From: CAZDCZ01 sp964504155
GTDB lineage: Bacteria > Bacteroidota > Bacteroidia > Bacteroidales > UBA12077
NCBI GenBank assembly: GCA_964504155.1
Contig: CAZDCZ010000108.1
Location: 1 to 7,730 of the forward strand
Length of the DNA: 7,730 nt
Direction of reading: 5' to 3'
Part shown: in pieces, positions 1-5,584 of the stretch
Layout of the letters: the number at the start of each line of letters is the position of its first letter
Position numbering within the stretch: the first letter of the stretch is position 1
Position numbers and translations under genes: made by a program
Notes under the pieces: model-generated
The model's input: only the letters and a program-made list of their open reading frames with translations
Told to the model about the DNA's origin: nothing
The model's database searches: none

Positions 1-2
1 AT

Positions 3-137
3 TTAATTTGTAAAAATTACCAAAAAGCAATTGAATATTTTCAGAAATGCAAAAATATTAATTCAAACTTTTCTAATACAGGCAGTTTAATGAAGTTATC
101 TAAAAAAATGAAGAAAAGAATTGAAACAAATAATTAA
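3..137 (+). CDS. C-terminal fragment of a TPR-like protein (5' end outside the window)
   Basis: An open frame runs in from the left edge and stops at TAA 135-137, giving 44 residues. It contains KNYQKAIEYFQKCKNINSN, which has the spacing of a tetratricopeptide-repeat helix (small and aromatic residues at the A-x-x-Y/F positions). A Lys-rich tail, KLSKKMKKRIETNN, follows. TPR repeats are protein-interaction scaffolds; the function of the full protein cannot be read from this tail. The gene converges on the thioredoxin-like gene, with 26 nt between the two stop codons. The reading is supported by the protein-like composition and the clean stop, but the fragment is short, so neither frame nor family is certain. 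Confidence 0.55.
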   Translation, partial: LICKNYQKAIEYFQKCKNINSNFSNTGSLMKLSKKMKKRIETNN

Positions 138-163
138 AAATATTTTTTTATATCAGAACAATA

Positions 164-691
164 TTAATGAATTAGACTCTTAAAATTTGCATTATACTCC
201 TGAAATGTTTTTGTTTTATAAGCATCGTTAACTAAGAAGTTAAGAATAACTTCAAGTTTCTCGGGAGTTTGGTAACCGGGAATTGCCGTTAACAATTGAT
301 TTTTCTCATTTAAGTATGCAATTGATGGATACGACATCTTACCATTTAACAAAGCAATAGCTAACTGGTGAGGTGTTCTTCCATTTGTTCCTTCATTAAT
401 AAAATTTTTCCCCATGAACACTATATTTTCATGAGACTCTGCATTGAATCGCACAGCATAAAATTTCTCGTTCAAAATCTTTGAAATTTCCGGATTAGTA
501 AAAGTTAATTTTTCCATTTTTTTACACCAACCACACCAATCGGTATATACATCAATAAAAATTTTTCGTGGGTGAGTTTTATTTAACTCAACAGCATCTT
601 GAAAACTATACCATTTTACCTTTTCTGTATTCTGTGCATTTAAATGTAATACTAAAACTAAAACTAAAAAACTAAAAACTATTTTTTTCAT
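164..691 (-). CDS. Exported thioredoxin-fold protein with a WCGWCK active site
   Basis: A 175-residue protein. Residues 1-19 form a signal peptide (MKK, then a Leu/Val/Phe core, ending NA before Q20), so the mature protein should be periplasmic or envelope-associated. The thioredoxin fold follows: strand KIFIDVYTD at 43-51, redox motif W52-C53-G54-W55-C56-K57, and a probable cis-proline at P122 in SYPSIAYL. The motif and size fit the Thioredoxin_7/DsbD C-terminal-like proteins common in Bacteroidota, which reduce or exchange disulfides of exported proteins; the partner is unknown. I chose the ATG at 689-691 because it starts directly with the signal peptide. A longer frame to 739 would need a TTG start and adds 16 residues of no signal-peptide character. 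No Shine-Dalgarno site is visible. The gene appears to be monocistronic. Confidence 0.87.
   Translation of the reverse strand: MKKIVFSFLVLVLVLHLNAQNTEKVKWYSFQDAVELNKTHPRKIFIDVYTDWCGWCKKMEKLTFTNPEISKILNEKFYAVRFNAESHENIVFMGKNFINEGTNGRTPHQLAIALLNGKMSYPSIAYLNEKNQLLTAIPGYQTPEKLEVILNFLVNDAYKTKTFQEYNANFKSLIH
652..678. repeat. Short CTAAAA tandem repeat inside the signal-peptide codons
   Basis: Three perfect CTAAAA units (652-657, 658-663, 664-669) are followed by imperfect units that are extended by A residues, to 678. On the coding (minus) strand the repeat encodes the alternating Leu-Val core of the signal peptide of the thioredoxin-like protein. Adding or losing a six-base unit would keep the frame and change the length of the hydrophobic core. 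Confidence 0.6.
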
Positions 692-735
692 ATCGAAACT
701 ATTTATTAACAATTCTTCAATAAAACAAAAATTAC

Positions 736-768
736 ACAAAATCTTTACTTATAATAACTCTTGCAAAA
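736..768 (-). promoter_or_regulatory. Possible Bacteroidota-type promoter for the thioredoxin-like gene
   Basis: Read on the minus strand, TTTTG (-33-like, complement of 764-768) is followed after about 20 nt by AGATTTTG (complement of 736-743). The latter matches the Bacteroidota -7 consensus TAnnTTTG at TTTG but not at the leading TA. Transcription would start about 40 nt before the ATG at 691. In DNA this AT-rich, such matches are easily found by chance. Confidence 0.22.
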
Positions 769-948
769 GAACTAACTACCTTTTATAAAAATCAAAAATA
801 CTTATTAAGATTTAAAACACAATAGTAATTTATTTTTATAAAATATACTATCATATAATAATGCTTTTTTAGATTAATAGTTTTAAAGAAAGTTTTTTTT
901 TATTTACTTTATGCACTTATTTAAACTTATAAATATTAATATTCATAT

Positions 949-954
949 AGGAGG
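949..954 (+). promoter_or_regulatory. Strong Shine-Dalgarno site of pepD
   Basis: A perfect AGGAGG lies seven nucleotides before the ATG at 962. It decides the start: the frame is open back to an ATG at 911, but the SD site sits between the two and points to 962. The other genes in the window lack such a site, which makes this one stand out. Confidence 0.85.
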
Positions 955-961
955 AAAAATA

Positions 962-2419
962 ATGAGTGAAATATTAAAATTAGAGCCTAAAGCTCTTTGG
1001 AAAAATTTTTATGATTTAAATCAAATTCCAAGACCGTCGAAAAAAGAAGAAAAAGTAATATTGTTTGCTAAAAAATTTGGCGAAGATTTGGGACTAGAAA
1101 CCATAGTTGATGAGGTAGGTAATGTAATAATAAAGAAGCCTGCTACCAAAGGATACGAAGATAGAAAAACTGTTATTTTGCAAGGACATTTAGATATGGT
1201 TCCACAAAAAAACAGCGATAAAAAACACGATTTTGAAAAAGACCCTATCGAGATGTTAATTGATGGAGAATGGGTTACTGCTGACGGAACCACTTTAGGT
1301 GCAGATAATGGAATGGGTGTTGCTGCTTCGATGGCTATATTGCAAGATAATAGTCTAGAACATGGACCTATTGAAGTATTATTTACTATCGACGAAGAAA
1401 CAGGAATGACAGGAGCTAATGCTCTTAAACCAGGACTTTTAGATGGCGACATACTTATGAATCTTGATTCTGAAGATGAAGGAGAATTATATATTGGTTG
1501 TGCAGGTGGAATTGATACTAATATGAAATTCTATTTTAAAGAAGAAAAAGTTCCTACCGACGTTACAGCTTTTAAACTTGGTGTAAAAGGAATGAAAGGT
1601 GGTCATTCCGGATTAGATATTCCTTTAGGTCGAGGAAATGCAAATAAAGCTATTAATAGAATTTTATATGCTGCAATTAAAACTGTTAAATTACGTCTTT
1701 CAACTATTGCAATTGGCGATTTAAGAAACGCTATTCCTCGCGAAGGAAATGCTATTGTTGTAGTTCCAAATGCAGAATTAGGCGAGTTTAAAAATATTGT
1801 AAAAGAAGTTTCTGATGAGATAAAAAATGAACTTTCTTCTACAGAACCGAATTTGCAGTTTGATTTATCTGAAACAAAAATGCCTTCATTCGTTATTGAT
1901 GAGGAAACTCAAAACAATATGATTAGAGGTATATATGGTTGTCCGAATGGCGTTATTCGAATGAGCGACGATATGGAAGGTTTAGTTGAAACATCGACAA
2001 ATCTTGCTCATGTTGAAACTAAAGATAATTATATTTTAATAGAAACTTTACAGCGTAGTTCTGTAGATAGCAGTAAAGACGACCTTGCTAATATGATTCG
2101 TTGTATTTTTGAATTGGCAGGAGCAGAAGTTATACATGAAGGTGCTTATCCCGGATGGAAACCAAATATAAATTCTGCAATACTAAAAACAATGGGAGAA
2201 GTTTATGAGAAAAAATATTCAAAAATCCCTAAGATTATGGCTATTCATGCCGGACTAGAATGTGGTATTATCAGTAATGCATATCCCGATTTAGATATGA
2301 TTTCTTTTGGCCCAACAATTCGATATCCTCATTCTCCTGATGAGAAAGTTAATATCGATACAGTTCAGAAATTTTGGGACTTCTTAGTTGAAACACTAAA
2401 AAATATTCCAAAAAAATAA
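962..2419 (+). CDS. pepD: Aminoacyl-histidine dipeptidase (Xaa-His dipeptidase, M20C)
   Basis: A 485-residue protein, the same length as E. coli PepD, and evidently complete. The family hydrolyses Xaa-His dipeptides (carnosine-type) and some other dipeptides in the cytoplasm, using two metal ions (zinc in the family). The expected M20 motifs occur in order: GHLDM with H76 and D78; GADNG with D115, the bridging ligand; DEETG with E145 as the general base and E146 as a ligand; NLDSED with D169; GGHSG (213-217) at the start of the lid/dimerisation domain; HAGLECG near 429-435; and a C-terminal ligand H457 in YPHSPDE. The ligands keep the spacing of the E. coli enzyme with a constant offset of about four residues. 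No signal peptide is present. The gene stands alone, with its own SD site upstream and an intrinsic terminator downstream. Confidence 0.95.
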   Translation: MSEILKLEPKALWKNFYDLNQIPRPSKKEEKVILFAKKFGEDLGLETIVDEVGNVIIKKPATKGYEDRKTVILQGHLDMVPQKNSDKKHDFEKDPIEMLIDGEWVTADGTTLGADNGMGVAASMAILQDNSLEHGPIEVLFTIDEETGMTGANALKPGLLDGDILMNLDSEDEGELYIGCAGGIDTNMKFYFKEEKVPTDVTAFKLGVKGMKGGHSGLDIPLGRGNANKAINRILYAAIKTVKLRLSTIAIGDLRNAIPREGNAIVVVPNAELGEFKNIVKEVSDEIKNELSSTEPNLQFDLSETKMPSFVIDEETQNNMIRGIYGCPNGVIRMSDDMEGLVETSTNLAHVETKDNYILIETLQRSSVDSSKDDLANMIRCIFELAGAEVIHEGAYPGWKPNINSAILKTMGEVYEKKYSKIPKIMAIHAGLECGIISNAYPDLDMISFGPTIRYPHSPDEKVNIDTVQKFWDFLVETLKNIPKK

Positions 2420-2437
2420 TTTATTTATTTTAACTCT

Positions 2438-2478
2438 AAAAGGCTGAATCTTTTTTCGATTCAGCCTTTTTTGTTTTT
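2438..2478 (+). terminator. Intrinsic terminator of pepD
   Basis: A 13-bp perfect stem (2438-2450 pairs with 2458-2470, core GGCTGAATC / GATTCAGCC) closes a 7-nt loop and runs into a T-rich tract (TTTTTTGTTTTT). It begins 19 nt after the pepD stop codon. Because the stem has A and T runs on its outer sides, it could also terminate weakly in the other direction. Confidence 0.93.
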
Positions 2479-2522
2479 ACAATTTATATATCTGACTTTC
2501 TGTAAATTATATAGTCATCCGG

Positions 2523-2552
2523 TAATTAGCAATTCATATTAATTGCAAATTA
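2523..2552. repeat. Inverted repeat upstream of the sigma-54 activator gene
   Basis: Two 12-nt arms, TAATTAGCAATT (2523-2534) and AATTGCAAATTA (2541-2552), are complementary at 11 of 12 positions around a 6-nt spacer. There is no T-run after it, so it is not an obvious terminator. It lies 97 nt before the activator's ATG and just upstream of the weak promoter match at 2566-2595, where an operator or activator site would be expected. It differs from the TGTAA dyads found further downstream. Confidence 0.4.
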
Positions 2553-2565
2553 TTTTCAATACTAG

Positions 2566-2595
2566 TTTATTCTTTTTAAAAATATTGTACCTTTC
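2566..2595 (+). promoter_or_regulatory. Possible Bacteroidota-type promoter for the activator gene
   Basis: TACCTTTC (2588-2595) matches the Bacteroidota -7 consensus TAnnTTTG except for its last base. An imperfect -33 element, TTTA (2566-2569), lies 18 nt upstream. It would give a 5' leader of about 45-50 nt for the gene at 2650. The match is weak and the region is AT-rich. Confidence 0.25.
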
Positions 2596-2649
2596 ATTGT
2601 TATAATTATTGCCTTTAGAAGTGTATTTTTATAAAATTATAATTAAAAA

Positions 2650-3735
2650 ATGGGAAAAATAACCATCCAAGAAATATTAGAGAGTTCTAACAAAGGTATT
2701 ATTAACATCGATAATATTTCTTTTCAAACATTTGATTTATTTAAATCTGAACAATTGAAAAATTATGGAGTTTTCTCAAAACTTATGTATGATAATTTTC
2801 GGGTTTTAAAGAAAATAAAAAAAGCAAAAGATATTCCTATTCTAGTTTCCGGAAGTACTGGAACAGGAAAAGAAGTAATGGCAAAATATTTACATTACGA
2901 AGTTGATAACAACCAAGGTTCATATATAGCAATAAATTGTGCCAACATAAACAAAGATATGTTCGAAGCAGAACTTTTTGGATATAATAAAGGGGCATTT
3001 ACCGGTGCAAATCTGACGGGGAAAGACGGGTATTTTGCTCAAGCTACAGGAGGAACATTATTTCTTGATGAAATAACCGAAATTGATCTTAATATTCAAG
3101 TTAAACTTTTACGAGTATTACAAGAACGTGAATTTTACAGATTAGGAGGAAATAAAAAAATTAAAGTAAACTGTCGAATTATTTGTGCTTCAAATAAAGA
3201 TGTTTATAAATTAGTCGAGAAAGGTTTATTTCGCGAAGATCTGTATTATCGATTAAATATTGTTAATATTAATATTCCTAAGATAAGTGAACGTAAAGAA
3301 GAGATAATACCTTTAGTATTATTTTTTATTAATCTGTTAAACAAGAAGTATAATAAAAATGTGCACTTTATAGAATATAAAGTATTACAATTGCTTAGTA
3401 GGTATAAATGGCCGGGAAATATCCGCGAAATAAAGAATTTCATTACTCAGATAATGATATTTATTGATGGACAAACTATTAAATTCGAACATCTGGAAAT
3501 TAAAGATAATCTCGACAGGCAACAAACACAAAGCATGGAACCAAATTATTTTAAAAATCTTGATAATGACATTGATTTAATTACAAAAATAATTAGCAAA
3601 CCAATAAAACTAGAAAGTTTTATAATGGAAATTGTAAAAGAAGTTCTGAAACTGTATAATGGAAATAAATCTAAAGCAGCAAAGCATCTTGGTATAAAAC
3701 GCGAACAAATGTACAATAGATATAAAACAGATTAA
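2650..3735 (+). CDS. Sigma-54-dependent transcriptional activator (EBP) without a sensor domain
   Basis: A 361-residue activator of RNA polymerase carrying sigma-54 (RpoN). AAA+ domain from about residue 45 to 285: Walker A GSTGTGKE (68-75), the sigma-54-contacting loop GAFTGA (115-120, intact), Walker B GGTLFLDEI (134-142), sensor I region CASN (179-182), arginine-finger region FREDLYYRLN (194-203), and sensor II WPGNIRE (254-260). After a linker (about 286-325), a Fis-type HTH lies at about 326-358 (NGNKSKAAKHLGIKREQMYNR). Only about 45 residues precede the AAA+ domain, too few for a receiver, PAS or GAF domain, so the domain layout resembles PspF rather than NtrC. Control must therefore come from another protein or from expression level. 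Receiver-only genes follow directly downstream, the first after 60 nt, which suggests a regulator split over separate polypeptides (inference). The ATG at 2650 has an A-rich leader and no SD site. Likely DNA targets are the TGTAA dyads at 3746, 4329 and 4372. Confidence 0.95.
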   Translation: MGKITIQEILESSNKGIINIDNISFQTFDLFKSEQLKNYGVFSKLMYDNFRVLKKIKKAKDIPILVSGSTGTGKEVMAKYLHYEVDNNQGSYIAINCANINKDMFEAELFGYNKGAFTGANLTGKDGYFAQATGGTLFLDEITEIDLNIQVKLLRVLQEREFYRLGGNKKIKVNCRIICASNKDVYKLVEKGLFREDLYYRLNIVNINIPKISERKEEIIPLVLFFINLLNKKYNKNVHFIEYKVLQLLSRYKWPGNIREIKNFITQIMIFIDGQTIKFEHLEIKDNLDRQQTQSMEPNYFKNLDNDIDLITKIISKPIKLESFIMEIVKEVLKLYNGNKSKAAKHLGIKREQMYNRYKTD

Positions 3736-3745
3736 TTTATATGAG

Positions 3746-3761
3746 TGTAATATTTCTTACA
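3746..3761. promoter_or_regulatory. TGTAA-N6-TTACA dyad, copy 3 (candidate EBP site)
   Basis: TGTAATATTTCTTACA has perfect 5-nt arms and the same 6-nt spacer as the dyads at 4329-4344 and 4372-4387. The three sites agree at 12 of 16 positions. It lies in the 60-nt gap between the EBP gene and the first receiver gene, 34 nt before the ATG at 3796. I see no -24/-12 element beside it, so it could act in autoregulation, as a roadblock to readthrough, or as a distant enhancer for the promoter at 4452. Confidence 0.45.
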
Positions 3762-3795
3762 GTTATCTGTTTTGTGTTATATAATTTTAATAATA

Positions 3796-4155
3796 ATGAA
3801 AATACTTGTAGTTGACGATTCAACAATAAACAATATCCTTCTTCAAGACTTTCTCGAAAGCCATAAATATGAAGTACATACATCTTTAGATGGACGAGAA
3901 GCACTAACTTTAATAGATACTATTAAACCCGATTTAATATTACTTGATATTATGATGCCGGGAATTAGCGGTTTTGATGTATTAAATAATATGAAACAAA
4001 ACGATATTAAAATTCCTGCAATTATTATTTCGGCTTATAATAATAAAGAAAAAAAAGATTTAGCATTAAGCCTTGGAGCTTGCGATTATATTGTTAAACC
4101 AATTAACTTCGACATTCTCTTAAAATTAGTAAATAAATTTAACAAAGACCTATAA
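3796..4155 (+). CDS. Receiver-only response regulator, copy 1
   Basis: 119 residues, consisting only of a CheY-like receiver domain. Key residues are present: the acidic pair D7-D8, phospho-acceptor D51 in LLDIMMPG, the conserved hydroxyl residue S79, switch aromatic Y98, and K101 in KPI. There is no output domain, so it must act through protein contact, for example on the EBP encoded just upstream, on a kinase as a phosphate sink, or on another effector. The frame is open back to a TTG at 3772, but the ATG at 3796 gives exactly the start and length of the paralogue at 4502. About 66 of 119 residues are identical to that paralogue, by hand alignment without gaps. It is probably co-transcribed with the EBP gene unless the dyad at 3746 marks a separate promoter. 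No kinase gene is in the window. Confidence 0.93.
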   Translation: MKILVVDDSTINNILLQDFLESHKYEVHTSLDGREALTLIDTIKPDLILLDIMMPGISGFDVLNNMKQNDIKIPAIIISAYNNKEKKDLALSLGACDYIVKPINFDILLKLVNKFNKDL

Positions 4156-4328
4156 TTATAGATTATTAAAACTTTATAAACGCTGTTATTAAATGTACTA
4201 TTAACCTGGGTTCGATATTTCTAACATTTCTTTTCAATTAATTTTATCAAATTTACTTTATTCATCTATTGCAATTATATTTTTAAAAGTTGCACTTATA
4301 AATTCTTATACATTTTTTCAATACCAAT

Positions 4329-4344
4329 TGTAAGTTTTCTAACA
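4329..4344. promoter_or_regulatory. TGTAA dyad, copy 1: distal candidate enhancer site
   Basis: TGTAAGTTTTCTAACA differs from the proximal copy at only two of 16 positions (T for A in the spacer, A for T in the right arm). Its centre is 43 bp upstream of the proximal copy, about four helical turns, so both lie on the same face of the DNA. Relative to the predicted start at about 4479 it is centred near -142, within the usual range for enhancer-binding proteins. Confidence 0.5.
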
Positions 4345-4367
4345 CATATTTAAAATACTATACAGTT

Positions 4368-4391
4368 ATTGTGTAAGTTATCTTACATAAT
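4368..4391. promoter_or_regulatory. TGTAA dyad, copy 2: proximal candidate enhancer site
   Basis: The core TGTAAGTTATCTTACA (4372-4387) is a dyad with perfect 6-nt arms around TTAT. The symmetry extends outward to 10-nt arms (4368-4377 and 4382-4391) with one mismatch. It is centred about 99 bp upstream of the predicted sigma-54 start. Fis-type HTH dimers of EBPs typically bind such dyads. There is no T-run after it, so a terminator is unlikely. Confidence 0.55.
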
Positions 4392-4451
4392 TATTTCACA
4401 AAACACTCCAATAATCACCCTTACCTGCTAATTTACTGCAAGTTACAAATT

Positions 4452-4468
4452 TTGGCTCGACTCTTGTC
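4452..4468 (+). promoter_or_regulatory. Predicted sigma-54 (-24/-12) promoter of the receiver 2 / envelope protein operon
   Basis: TTGGCTCGACTCTTGTC matches the published sigma-54 consensus YTGGCACGRNNNTTGCW at 11 of 14 defined positions, with exact spacing between the GG of the -24 element and the TTG of the -12 element. The departures are T for A within TGGCA, and TC in place of CW at the end of the -12 element, so the usually conserved GC is GT. Transcription would start near 4479, giving a leader of about 23 nt before the ATG at 4502. The sigma-54 activator gene nearby and the paired dyads upstream raise the likelihood. Confidence 0.55.
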
Positions 4469-4501
4469 TTACTGAAAATAAGAAACTTAAAAACTAAGGT
4501 C

Positions 4502-4861
4502 ATGAAAATATTAGTAATAGACGATTCAACAATAAACAACATTCTTCTTCAAGATTTTCTTGAAAATAACGGATTCAATGTCTTAACGGCATTAAGCGGA
4601 TACGAAGCCCTAGATATTATAGAAAATCAAACACCCGATTTAATTCTTTTAGATTTAATGATGCCGGGAATAAGTGGATTTGATGTTTTAAGAATAATTA
4701 GACGACGAAAATTAATGGTTCCAACAATAATTGTTTCTGCTTATAATGATATTGAGAAAATAAAAACAGCAAAAAAACTAGGTGCCTGTAATCATCTGAA
4801 AAAACCTATCGATTTTAATCATCTTCTCAATACAATTGAAAGTGTAATAGAACACGCATAA
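4502..4861 (+). CDS. Receiver-only response regulator, copy 2
   Basis: 119 residues forming a single CheY-like receiver, with D7-D8, phospho-acceptor D51 (LLDLMMPG), S79 and K101 all kept. It is about 55% identical to the copy at 3796, including an uninterrupted run at residues 7-21 that is nearly the same at DNA level, so the pair arose by duplication. Differences cluster at residues 64-73 and after 104, covering the alpha-3 end and the alpha4-beta5-alpha5 face that usually contacts partners. The switch aromatic Y98 is His here. It has no output domain. It is probably the first gene of a two-gene operon with the envelope protein (18-nt gap) driven from 4452-4468. The AAGG at 4496-4499 is too close to the ATG to be a normal SD site. 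Confidence 0.93.
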   Translation: MKILVIDDSTINNILLQDFLENNGFNVLTALSGYEALDIIENQTPDLILLDLMMPGISGFDVLRIIRRRKLMVPTIIVSAYNDIEKIKTAKKLGACNHLKKPIDFNHLLNTIESVIEHA

Positions 4862-4879
4862 ACCTATAAATAAAGAAAA

Positions 4880-5530
4880 ATGAAAAATTTACATACATAC
4901 CACACCATTAGTTTATCTATCGTAGTTACTGTAGTAATTTCATTTTTTGTTAATATAAACGATAGTTTTTCTCAGAATCTTAATGAATTACCGGTAGTTT
5001 ATGGCAGCAATTTTGCACAATCTTTTCATAGCACATCATACAATTCAAATTTTATTGTTTCGCTAAATATGGTTCAAGGGAGAAGAACATTAGAACTTGG
5101 AATAATAGTCGATAACAGAGATATAGTTTCCGGAGCTGAGTTTGTTCATAAATTTTACCTCAATAAAAATTTGGGACATAACGAATATAACTTTTCAAAT
5201 TATAATATCAGACCATATTTAATTTACAATCTTATATATCATAGAGCTACCAGTAATACACAATTAATGAATAATTTAATTATTGATGGAGAATCAACAA
5301 TTAATCTTATGAATCTTGAAGAACCTGAAAAAGTTACTACCATTGAACATTATATAGGATTTGGATTAGAAAAAGATATTGTAAATAATTTATTTATAAG
5401 TGTTAATGGAGGTATAGGTATATATTTAGGAAAAAACAATGATAATAACAAAATTGATTCAAGCATTAAACAACATCAAGAAAACGGAATGACTTGGACT
5501 ACAAAATTAGGTTTTGGATATAGGTTTTAA
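4880..5530 (+). CDS. Exported protein, probable small outer-membrane beta-barrel; function unknown
   Basis: 216 residues. A signal peptide covers about residues 1-31 (hydrophobic core SLSIVVTVVISFFV, likely cleavage at SFS|Q32). The mature part is rich in Asn, Tyr and Ile and shows short alternating strands ending in turns: 57-64, 70-77, 84-94, 109-121, 155-164, 171-183 and 205-216. It ends in GFGYRF, with a C-terminal phenylalanine as in many BAM-assembled barrels. The size fits an 8-strand barrel of the OmpA-like/OmpW-like class, but I recognise no family signature. It follows receiver 2 by 18 nt and ends at a terminator, so it appears to be the structural output of the sigma-54 operon. An envelope-stress or surface-sensing role would suit the PspF-like activator but is inference. 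The leader is A-rich with no SD site. Confidence 0.82.
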   Translation: MKNLHTYHTISLSIVVTVVISFFVNINDSFSQNLNELPVVYGSNFAQSFHSTSYNSNFIVSLNMVQGRRTLELGIIVDNRDIVSGAEFVHKFYLNKNLGHNEYNFSNYNIRPYLIYNLIYHRATSNTQLMNNLIIDGESTINLMNLEEPEKVTTIEHYIGFGLEKDIVNNLFISVNGGIGIYLGKNNDNNKIDSSIKQHQENGMTWTTKLGFGYRF

Positions 5531-5584
5531 TAATAACCTTAGCTCGATAAAAAAATTTAATTAATAAGCTTAGTTTATATTTAA

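Larger units (their letters stand above)
4156..4501. other. 346-nt non-coding regulatory region between the two receiver genes
   Basis: No plausible gene is visible on either strand. It is AT-rich and contains, in order, a short palindrome CTATAATTATAG (4150-4161) overlapping the stop codon of receiver 1, about 165 nt with nothing I recognise, the two TGTAA dyads (4329-4344, 4372-4387), and the -24/-12 element (4452-4468). I see no terminator with a T-run after receiver 1. The length is large for a gap between paralogous neighbours, which fits a promoter region with distant activator sites. A small RNA in the first half cannot be excluded. Confidence 0.6.

Noticed and set aside
138..163. AAAAATATTTTT between the TPR tail and the thioredoxin-like gene as a bidirectional terminator
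   Set aside because: The palindrome has no GC core and no loop, so it is just an A-run next to a T-run in AT-rich DNA.
1021..1452. 143-codon open frame on the minus strand
   Set aside because: It lies wholly inside pepD, antisense to a gene with full catalytic motifs. The translation is Ser/Pro-rich without recognisable domains, so it is a shadow frame.
2475..2513. TTTACA ... TGTAAA inverted repeat downstream of the pepD terminator as a further EBP site
   Set aside because: The arms are in the opposite order and are separated by about 25 nt, unlike the TGTAA-N6-TTACA dyads, and part of it belongs to the terminator T-run.
3246..3443. 65-codon open frame on the minus strand
   Set aside because: It is antisense to the sensor II region of the EBP gene, and its translation has no independent support.
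3741..3815. 24-codon frame starting at an ATG in the gap after the EBP gene (MSVIFLTVICFVLYNF...)
   Set aside because: It is hydrophobic enough to suggest a leader peptide, but it overlaps the dyad at 3746 and the start of receiver 1, has no ribosome site, and such short frames are common in AT-rich DNA.
4202..4220. CTGGGTTCGATATTTCTA as a second sigma-54 promoter
   Set aside because: The GG is present, but the -24 element is otherwise poor and the -12 position reads TTTC instead of TTGC. It is much weaker than 4452-4468 and about 280 nt from the next gene.
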